NCBI GenBank assembly: GCA_017591395.1
Contig: WEDG01003993.1
Span: 226,628-290,627, forward strand
DNA length: 64,000 nt
Source: Schistocephalus solidus
Taxonomy: Eukaryota > Platyhelminthes > Cestoda > Diphyllobothriidea > Diphyllobothriidae
Direction of reading: 5' to 3'
Within the stretch, counting starts at the first letter, position 1. Each line of letters starts with the position of its first letter. The position numbers and the translations under genes were made by a program. The notes beneath the pieces were generated by a model. The model did not search any database, was not told where the DNA came from, and was given only the letters and a program-made list of their open reading frames with translations. Of the stretch, positions 55,470 through 64,000 are shown piece after piece.

Positions 55470-56285
55470 CACGTGTATAGATAGTTAACCTTACGGATAA
55501 CAGAAATATTTAAATAAGCTTTGAAAATTAGGCTCACGCGAGAATGGTGTAGGAAGTCTCTAGGAATTAGCGAGTGTAATCCTTCCAAATATGTTGCTCA
55601 ATTCTTCCGTCTCCGTTATTCCGCTATGCCTCATGAAGTCATTCCGCCTTAATTCGATTGCAATACTTATTTCATTTCCGAGGATTTTGACAAATCAGAA
55701 TGTTTAGATTCCCTTTCGCCCTTACGTTTATGGTGATGTTCATAAGCCATCTCCTCTAATTAAATTTTTTACAAAACAATTTGCCATAAAAAGTACAGAT
55801 TCTTGCATACCCAGTCAATTTCAAAACACTTCCCAATATGGATTCCTACCCGATCACTCTTGCGAAACATGTCACATGTCTTTTCTAAATATAAGAACAT
55901 CTCTTCGTAATGATCACCTAACTGTTATCTTTATCTATTAAGATCTTAGTAAAGCCTTTGATAAAATGCCTCATAAGAGACGCATTGTTTAACTTGAAGT
56001 TAAAGGACTTCGTTGTCCTCTTGCTTATTTATTTACGTCATACCTTCCTAATGGAAAACAAAAGGTCTGAATGTGGTCCTCATTTTCAGCTTAGACGCCT
56101 ATTGTAAGCGGTGCCCTTCAAAGTACCATGCTAGCTCCTCCTATATGTTTACTCTACATAAATGATATTTCATCTACAGTAAAAAAACTCTCAATCTTTT
56201 ATTTATTCTGACGATCTAAAATGCGTTTATTACTTCTTTACATCTACGAACAAACAATGCTTAAGAGAACTCCATGCAGACTTGT
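55470..56285 (+). mobile_element. CR1-type LINE RT fragment
   Basis: Plus strand in changing frames: GFLPDHSCETCHMSFLNIRT and SLRNDHLTVIFIY (55,852-55,935), DLSKAFDKMPHKRRIV (55,943-55,990, palm motif A), and ALQSTMLAPPICLLYINDIS (56,113-56,172, the motif B/QGTxLGPxLF region). It stops close to 56,285, where gypsy sequence begins. Related to the CR1 copy at 46.4-49.1 kb. Confidence 0.65.
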
Positions 56286-56291
56286 GTGATC

Positions 56292-57729
56292 TTATCGTGT
56301 GGACGAGCTATCCTTGTCAAGAGTAGGGGGCACTAAATTATTAACCTCCTCTAACTTAAATGCATTAACTAGATGTTGCCTTTCCGGTACCTCGGTCCTG
56401 AAGGGCACCTCAGTATCACCGACATGGAGGGTGTTAGCGTTAAAATCTAAGGAGCATTTAAATGCATGAAGAAAGTCAGTACCTAATATACAGTCCCAGG
56501 CAATGTCAGGACAGACAACAAAGGTATGACTAAAAATAACGTGACCTTTTTCCAAATTAAGCTCTATCATGCCTTTATGTTGCAAAGTGGCTCCGTTTGC
56601 CGTCTTCAGGCTGACCTTAGGTTTTGTGTAATACTTCACTCTAGCCTGAAGTTGAAGGAAAATGTTCTGCCTAATGATGGAGCAGCCGGCTCCTGAATCA
56701 ACTAAGCATGGCAACTTAGTATTTCCTATGGTTGCGTCTATAGCAGGGTAGTGTAGCATGTAACCTCCGTTTGCAATAAGCATATCAGATATAAATATGC
56801 ACTTACCAAGCGCTTCTTCCTCACCTGAGGTGATCGCATGAACACCTGGGGAAGGTGGAGGGCGGGTCTGACGACCACGTTGTTGCCTCCAGTTCCCCCG
56901 TCGAGGAGACTGTAGAGAGCCTCGCCAAGGAGAGGTCGGCTGTGGAGGGCCGAGCCAAGGAGTTTGGGGTTGTGGAGAGCTACACCAAGGAGAAGTGGGC
57001 TGAGGAGGGCCCCACTGCCATTGAGCCATTTGTGTGCCGATATCGTGGCTCTGTCGCTGTCCCATGGCGAAGACCTTGACTAAGGAGTCCTGTATGGCGG
57101 CAGGAGCTTGATGACACCCAAATGCTGATGGGGAGGAGACTTGAACCAAGGGACAGGTCATATAAATGGCCTCCTCTCGCCGAGAAATATCGAGGGCAAC
57201 CTTGATGATGCTGGGAGGTCACGGAGGAATTGGCGCCTGATCTCAGGGAGAGAGATCCCGTCGACGAAGTTCTTCGAAATTCTGGCCCCGAGCTCGGTGA
57301 AGGACTCGTTTGGTTAGTCTTGACGGGCCAGGACTCGAAGATGTCGCTAGAAGTCTACGACAGACTCGCCCGCGTGTTGTCGGCGACTTTTGAGGGCGGC
57401 ACGGGCAACCCAACGCATCGACGACCGTCCGAATTCGCGCCGCAGATGCTCGAAGATGGTCGCGGGGGTGAGCGACGCTGTGAGCGACGCCCTGGCCACA
57501 GTGTACACTTCGTTATTAAGCCGTCCCAGGATGGTGGATGGGCGGGCCCCTTCGTCTACGGCCTCCAGTTAAACTTTCCTCCGGTCCTCCCACAAGTCAT
57601 AATCGTCATACACCGTAAGCTTATCCGGCTAAGGTGGACGGCCTCCAGAGCTTGAAACTCATTCCATCGCCTGGACTAGCCTAGTTATCAAATCGTCGGA
57701 CATTTATAATCCCACCGCTGCCACCAAAA
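56292..57729 (-). mobile_element. Gypsy element 2, copy A: leader, gag tail and protease only
   Basis: Minus strand, downstream of LTR 57,730-58,225. After a G-rich primer-binding-site-like start ('tggtggcagcggtggg') there is poorly readable gag, then an open frame of 289 codons (57,161-56,292). It has a Pro/Trp-rich repeat tail (PPQPTSPW three times), RGNWRQQRGRQTRPPP, and a protease with CLVDSGAGCSII (Asp-Ser-Gly catalytic box) and DIAWDCILGTDFLHAF. It ends abruptly in the SLDKDSSS-type linker where CR1 LINE sequence begins. No zinc knuckle is seen. The protease here is intact, unlike copy B. Confidence 0.75.
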
Positions 57730-58225
57730 TGTAATGGGCCCGTATTAGCTGCGCAACGAATCCAAATAAAGGACGCCCAAATAAGAACAAGACAGTTGGC
57801 AAGGTGAAGAGTTTAGGGATTATTTAAAACTAGGAGTTGGTATTCTATTGGGGGCTTGGTCCTGCGAGGGTCCTTTGGTGGGGATTGGCTGTCCTGGATA
57901 GATCTTTGGGAGGTCCGTAGGAGAAGGAATGGCGATGGCTGGAGAAGCGTCAGAGAGCGGTCTCCGGTCCAAAGTGATCAGCCTCAGTTCTCCTCGGTAT
58001 TTATGTCGTGTTCTCCAGACGATTTGATAGGTTAACATAGAATAGACCAATGGGTAGGCCTAAATCATACATTGTAGATCGAAATAACCCAAAAGGATTA
58101 AGAGTTATTTTTATGGACTTCCGGGCTTGATTGGTAGTTACGACGCTGTCGGTTTCTGGCGCTAGTAATCTGCTAGTAATCTTAGCTACTAGAGAAAATT
58201 GAGAAACTTTGATTCCATCTTTACA
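57730..58225 (-). repeat. LTR shared by gypsy copies A and B (496 bp)
   Basis: Starts TG ('tgtaatgggcccg') and ends CA ('ccatctttaca') on the plus strand. The second LTR at 62,585-63,103 aligns along its length ('gaggtccgtagg' style blocks, 'ggacttccgggcttgatt', 'gctagtaatct'). On its high-coordinate side lies a polypurine tract when read on the minus strand ('gcaggagggggcaa'), as expected next to a 3' LTR. It acts as the 3' LTR of copy B and sits where the 5' LTR of copy A should be. Confidence 0.8.
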
Positions 58226-61200
58226 TTGCCCCCTCCTGCGTCAAGTTTTCGCTGTCCTCAGCGAGCTCAATGTCATCTCGCAAACGCACGGAGTCCCTTG
58301 AATTTTGAAGGTTATAAGGTATTACGGTTTCTTCTCCACCTTTGGGTGGGATTTCAACCCACCTCTCGACCCCCTCATGATCTACGTAACGCACTGCATA
58401 GCCTGAGTGTTCTGCTCTGTGGTTATCTTCCATTGGCCTTTCCCCAGTTTAAGTCGATTAAAAGTGAACCGTGAATTCAGAGGTGAAAGGTCGATTTCGA
58501 TCTTGAATGACGCAGGTCGTATCAGAGAGCATTCTGGTGACGGTATATGGCCCTGACCAGTCAATTACTAACTTATTCGGTAATCCCTAGGGAGTCACAT
58601 GTTCCCTGAGCCACACAACATCACTGACATCATATGGACACCCATGTGCCAGCCTGTCGTAGTGTTCCTTTTGGTGCCTCTGGGCTCCTTGTAAGTGTAT
58701 CCGTGCTTCCTCAGTAGCTATACGCATTTTTCTTGTGGATTGCAGCGATGTAAGAACCAACCGGTATTTGATTATTCTCAAGAGGTACCTGTAGATCCTC
58801 TGGTATTCGCATTTCACGACCACAGGTGAGTGCGAAAGGCGTCTGCTGTGTCGACGAGTGAATCGTGGAGCGGTATGCGAGCATGCATGCTGGCAACGTA
58901 TCATCTCACGTGAAGGGAGCCTGACGATCTACAAAAGCCTTTAGTAACCCAACTAGCGTCCTATTCGTCCGCTCCACTTGACCGTTACCTTGCGGATGGT
59001 AAGCCGTGGTGCGCGTCTTATTGACCTTTAAGTATTTACACAGAATGTGAAGAACCGCGTTTTCAAACGAGGACCCTCGATCTCGTTCTGGTAGGCCCCA
59101 TCTACATACCCAATTGTTAAAGATGGCCTGGGCAACAGTTTCAGCCGACATGTTGGGAAGGGGTTCCGCTTCAGCCATTTTTGGTAAAGAAATCAACCAT
59201 CACTAGAATATATCGGTTGCCCCGAACTGATGGCGGTAGTGGTCCAACTATGTCAACGCCCACACGTTCGTTGGGGTATCCCGTCAGAATAGGCTGAAGA
59301 GCAGCCCTATTCAGCTGTCGTGGCGGTTTGATCTGATTGCACAGGGTGCAATACGGAATAAAGTTCCACACTGACCGCTTCAAGTTAAGCCAGTAGTATC
59401 GGCGCCTAAGGACCCACTCAGTCTTATGGATGCCCACGTGCCCCAACTGTGTGTAAATTCTATTAAGAACCTCGTCTACCATGGATAAGGGTAAAAAAAT
59501 ACGTCGCGGGTATTGTGCACCATCCCGATAGAACAAAACGTCATTATCCATAAAGAGTTTGTCCCAAACCATGTGCAAGTAACGCGTCTCATATCTATGG
59601 CCTCTCAGTTTAACTGCACTAAGTGGTCGAGAGCCACTTAACTTCCTATGATATATCGGGCCAATATGAGGATCCCCTTGCTGAACTTGCGCCCAAAGAC
59701 GGCTTTGGTCGTCTTGTAGTGACACGGTACTAATGTTAATGTCTGTACATGATGGATATTCGCCGTGGGGACGGTAGGGCTTCCGAGAGAGACCATCAGC
59801 ATTATTGTGCTGACGTCCTGGACGGTATATGCACTCGAACTCATACCACCTAGCGACCTGTCCTTCGGCGTTCTTAAAGTTCTGCAACCATGTCAGAGAG
59901 CTATGATCCGTGCGCACGATGAAAGGCCGGTATTGGAGGTATTGCCGGCATTCCTCCACGAAGTGGGTGAGTGCGAGAATCTCCCTTCTGGTCACACAGT
60001 AACGGCTTTCTGCCTTTGTCAGGGATCGGCTTAGATACTGAATGACGCCTTCTGTACCATCTGGTTGTTGTTGGGAGAGGACGGCGCCTATGGCAGTGTC
60101 ACTAGCATCGGTATCTAGAATTAATTTCCTGGCGTCATTGCTAATGTCAGGAAAAACTAAAAAAGGAGTGGTGCACAACTTATCCTTCAACGTCTGGAAG
60201 CTACTAGTACAACCAGCAGTCCACTTAAATTGTACTTCTTTCTGGGTCAGCTTGTGAAGTGGACCAGCTATGTGAGCATAGTCTTTGATAAATCTTCTAT
60301 AGTAAGAAGCCAATCCTAGAAAACTGTGGACTTCAGTTACGTTTATAGGGGTGGGCCACTCACGGATTTGCCTAACTTTATCCTCGTCCGTTTCTATGCC
60401 TTAGGCCGAGACTTCATGCCCTAAAAACTTGACACGAGGTCTAATAAAAACACATTTACAGGGCTCAAGGGTTGAGACCAGCCTGTCGGAGACTAGTAAA
60501 CATGGCACGGACATTGCCAATATGACTGTCAAAAATCCTTACCAAGAACAATTATGTCATCCATATAAACTAGGCATGACTTGGGAATGAGTTGAGCAAG
60601 GACTTGATTCATTTGCCGTTGAAAAGTACTTGGAGAATTAGCTAGGCCAAAAGGCATTGTCTCAAACTCATAAAGACCCGAGGGGACTGCGAAAAGCAGT
60701 CTTCTCTCTCTCAACGGGTCGCACTTCTACTTGCCAGTAACCGGCTGCTAGATCTAGAGTAGAGAATACCTGATTACCCGAAAGGGCATCTAGGGTTGCA
60801 TCAATCCTGGGCAGAGGGAAAGAATCCTTAGTTGTAACTACATTTTAATTTGCGATAGTCAACGCATAACCGCATAGTGCCATCCTTCTTCATAACTAAC
60901 CCGACCGGATACGACCAAGGTGAATTAGACGGCCTAATAATTTTGCGGTCTAACATATCATCGATCATTGCCTTTAACTGTGTCTGGTAGAACACGAGTA
61001 ATCGCCTAGGAGGAATCTTAGTGGGCCGATTCACACCTGTATCGATCTCATGCTGAGCCACATTAGTACGTCCGAGTGAACGGCCGTCCCAATCGAAGAT
61101 ATCTTTAAACTCCTCTATCAAACTACATAACTTAGACGAGCTATCCTTGTCAAGAGTAGGGGGCACTAAATTATTAACCTCTTCTAACTTAAATGCATTA

Positions 61201-62584
61201 ACTAGATGTTGACTATCCGGTACCTCGGTCCTGAAGGGCACCTCAGTATCACCCACATGGAGAGTGTTAGCGTTAAAATCTAAGGAGCATTTAAATGCAT
61301 GAAGAAAGTCAGCACCTAATATACAGTCCCAGGCAATGTCAGGACAGACAACAAACTTATGACTAAAAATAACGTGACCTATTTCCAAATTAAGCTCTAT
61401 CATGCCTTTATGTCGCAAAGTGGCTCCGTTTGCCGTCTTCAGGCTGACCTTAGGTTTTGTGTAATACTTCACTCTAGCCTGAAGTTGAAGGAAAATGTTC
61501 TGCCTAACGATGGAGTAGCCCACTCCTGAATCAACTTAGCATGTCAACTTTGTATTTTCTATGGTTGCGTCTATAGCAGGCTAGTTTGGCATGTAACCTC
61601 CGTTTGCAATAAGCATATCAGATATAAATATGCACTAACCAAGCGCTTCTTCCTCCACCTGAGGTGATCGCATGAACACCTGGGGAAAGGTGGAGGGCGG
61701 GTCTGACGACCACGTTGTTGCCTCCAGTTCCCCGTCGAGGAGACTGTGGATAGCCTCGCCAAGGAGAGGTCGGCTGTGGAGGGTCCCGCGCCAAGGAGTT
61801 TGGGGAGTTCTGCAGAGGCCACCATGAGAAGGAGGAGCGCTGTGAGGGCACGTGGGTGCGAGGCCAGGTGAGCGTGCGGGGCTGTCGCTTATCGGAGAGT
61901 CCTGTGTGGTGGCAGGGCGTGATGACGCACCCAGGCTGATGGGGGAGGACGTGACAGACCAGACTGAGGCCGTTTAAAGTGGCCTCCTCTCGCCGGAGAG
62001 GAGACAATATCGAGGGCAATCTTGATGATATGCTGCTGTCGCGAAGGAGTGGCGCCCTGATCTCTGGAGAGAGAGTCCCGTCGAGCGGCGTTCTCAGCTG
62101 TTTTCGCGATGGAAGCAGGTGCTGGTTGCGTGAGCTTGCGGGCCGGGCGCGAGATCTGGACAGGTCACGACGGACTTAAGCTCGCGGGTTTGCTAGGCGG
62201 GCGTTTGTGGCGCGACGCAGGCGCGGAATGGAGCGGGCCAGGTCCAGGCTTGGCTGCGGCTCGAAGGTGTCGCGGGTGTGAGGCGGCGGCAGCTATGGGT
62301 TCGGCGGCCGCTGGTCGCCGTGAGACGTAACTTCGTTTGTCTAGCTCGATCGCGGGATGGCGCGCAGGGCTGGACGCAGCTCGATCTGCAGCCCCTAGAG
62401 TAGGCTTTCATGCGGTCTCACAGGTCGCTCGAGATGGATCATGCAGAGTCGGTCTACACCGTAAACATCCGGCTGGGGTGCCCGGGCGCAGAGCTTGACC
62501 AACACCAGCGCCTGGATGGCATGGTTGTCAGGTCGATCAGGACGTACGAGTAAATCAGCGCTTGAGATTCGGTGATGAGACGCA
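58226..62584 (-). mobile_element. Gypsy element 2, copy B: gag-pol internal region
   Basis: Minus-strand gag-pol with frameshifts. GC-rich gag (62.4-61.6 kb). Protease at 61,545-61,500 with VDSGVGYSIV preceded by a stop (copy A has DSGAG and no stop). Linker and RT start (61,523-60,828) with PPRRLLVFYQTQLK and LCVDYRKLK. RT palm TLDLAAGYWQVEV (about 60,770), PFGLANSPSTFQRQMN and YMDD at about 60,560. RNase H LVFPD...LILDTDASDTAIGAVL (60,150-60,070) and RTDHSSLTWL. Integrase zinc site LGHVGIHKTEWVLRRRYYW...CTLC, then GVDIVGPLPPS (59,255-59,225), a frameshift near 59,180, and RTTAYHPQGNGQVERTNRTL (59,010-58,950). C-terminal YDVSDVVWLREHV (58,630). All domains are present but broken by frameshifts and stops. 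Confidence 0.85.
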
Positions 62585-63103
62585 TGTGGAAATACGCAGC
62601 GAAATCCAAAGTAAGGACACCGTAGTATTAAGAACAGACAAGTTGGCAAAGAGTAAAAGAAGTATAGGATTATTTGCTTAACTAAAGGGTATTCTATTCT
62701 GTGGGGCTTGGTCCTGCGAGGATCCTTTGGTAAGGTGGCTGTCACGGAAGATCTTTGGGAGGTCCGTAGGAGAAGAATGCCGATGGCTGGAAGAAGCGTC
62801 AGGAGAGTGGTCGTCAGTCCAAAGTGATGAGCCTCCAGAGATCTGCTCGGTATTTTATGTCAAAGTGTTCTCCAAGGCGATTTGATAGAGTTAACATAGG
62901 AATAGACTGACGATAGTTATGCGTAAAGTCGTTACATTGAAAGATCGAAAAGAGCCAATAGGATTATCAATACCTTGGGTTTTATGGACTTCCGGGCTTG
63001 ATTAGTGAGTACGACAGTTTCGGCCTACTGGCGCTATTATACTCCTGCTAGTAATCTGAGCTACTGAGAGAGAAAGTGAGAAAAGTGATTACATCTCTTT
63101 ACA
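62585..63103 (-). repeat. 5' LTR of gypsy copy B (519 bp)
   Basis: Homologous along its length to 57,730-58,225, beginning 'tgtggaaatacgcagcg' and ending 'atctctttaca'. It differs by many small insertions and substitutions, so the element is not recent. On the minus strand it precedes gag, making it the 5' LTR. Confidence 0.75.
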
Positions 63104-64000
63104 ATCCTGAGTGTTGAGAGTTCTGCCTGTGTAATTAGAAACTTGGATTGGGCACGGTTGCTATGAAAATGGATTAGGAGCAAGAAGGAGTTCACGGTAG
63201 AAACTGCGTACGTTCCTATAGTCTTACATCGTTGTATTTTCATACTAAAGGTGTTGATTATATTTGATCTAGCTTTACATAGCTAGAACGATTTTAGTTT
63301 CATAAAAGAAACTATATATCAAAACCTGGAGGCGAGCGACTCGTTGCCAGTCCAAATTACGGCCAGAGCATATATGATGTTTAAAAATGGGAAAACAAAA
63401 TTCCTTACTAACAGAGGCAGAGATAAAAGACATAAGTTTTGCGTGATAAGCTTTAGCAAACTTTTCCCTAAAACTGTTCAGCATATCATGCGAAACGGAC
63501 GTATGAATCGAGATACACGACCTGGACGAATGATCCGGACTGCGAATAGGATACTACCATGACCGCTAATTCACGGTCGGATCCGAAAATTCGTATCATT
63601 TTTAATTTCCCACAGTGAACCCCTTTCTTTTCTGTGGGCCACAACTAGGTAAACGCTTTAAAATGTACGTCTACGATACAATGTTTTACCAATGATAAGG
63701 TGACTCTCGTAAGACCCCAGAGCAAGTAAGTAAAGTATATTTTTGTGAAAAAGATGTTAAAAAGGAGGTAAACAAAGGCAGTCCCTGAAATCTGTCACGC
63801 AATTCAAGTCGCTGGACTAATCCTGTATCGAGGGACCCGATAATCCGTCCGCCGGTTCATTGGATCTCCCCTCTTTAATGCAGGCACCGGTGAATTTAAT
63901 TCGTGCGTGAGTAAAAAGTGTGTGCAAACAAAATACAACGGCAAAGAGACAGACGTTCTGCTACTGCTTCTCACTCCTGCAATGCGGGCAAAAAGCCTGG
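63104..64000. other. No gene recognised
   Basis: Flank of the gypsy element. Short open frames (63,061-63,243 minus, 63,275-63,484 minus, 63,344-63,562 plus) show no motifs. No repeat of the earlier families seen. Confidence 0.35.

Noticed and set aside
57230..57655. Plus-strand open frame of 141 codons
   Set aside because: Antisense to the leader/gag region of gypsy copy A, and GC-rich frame bias explains it.

Overview
The window looks like animal nuclear DNA dominated by repeats. There are no prokaryotic gene layouts, the only credible host coding sequence is in short exons with GT/AG borders, and most of the rest is decayed retrotransposon. The mix of elements (an RTE-type LINE, a LINE with a C-terminal zinc-finger tail of the craniofacial-development-protein-2-like kind, CR1-type LINEs, a GIY-YIG Penelope-like element, Ty3/gypsy elements, Tc1) and the wording of their peptides resemble those of flatworms. 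I infer a tapeworm, most likely of the diphyllobothriid type (Schistocephalus/Spirometra/Dibothriocephalus). This is recognition from memory, not a search. || Region 1 (about 1-37,500) is the interesting part. It is a segmentally duplicated plus-strand locus holding twelve recognisable copies of single C2H2 zinc-finger exons. Intact copies are exactly 87 nt (or 105 nt in one class), have phase-1 introns on both sides, and encode one finger with the unusual uniform spacing C-X2-C-X12-H-X4-H. They fall into six classes, A to F. The order is A (3.1 kb), B (4.4), C (9.0), D (9.9), then B' (21.1), C' (23.8), A' (24.2), E (26.5), F (27.8), B'' (29.6), C'' (34.1), D'' (35.5). A Ser/Thr/Pro-rich exon at 19.8-20.23 kb ends in Cys-x2-Cys with a phase-1 donor and could splice into these cassettes. 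Six copies carry damage: in-frame stops, lost splice sites or a 1-nt insertion. Three duplication blocks (240-11,700; about 20,430-24,100; 28,470-37,480) share the finger exons, intron sequence and an ancestral LINE insertion. || Between blocks I and II (11.7-19.8 kb) lie unknown dispersed repeats, a LINE 3' end with its own zinc fingers (12.5-13.1 kb, minus), a GAT/GGT microsatellite, and a broken gene of an animal transposon family (15.2-16.4 kb, minus). An RTE LINE with an internal deletion (24.3-26.1 kb, minus) sits right after finger exon A'. || Region 2 (37.5-64 kb) is a graveyard of nested mobile elements: LINE pieces (39.1-41.9 kb), a Tc1 transposase tail (41.9-42.3 kb), a deleted gypsy element with LTR ends (43.0-46.4 kb), a CR1 LINE abutting its 3' LTR (46.4-49.1 kb), a Penelope-like element (51.0-52.3 kb, minus), a second LINE type (52.9-54.6 kb, minus), another CR1 RT (55.5-56.3 kb), and a gypsy element with two LTRs in tandem with the truncated head of a second one (56.3-63.1 kb, minus). 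|| I see no rRNA gene, functional tRNA, CRISPR array or complete protein-coding gene. Whether any zinc-finger transcript is functional cannot be decided from sequence alone. Coordinates of degenerate elements are approximate, and no similarity search could be run.
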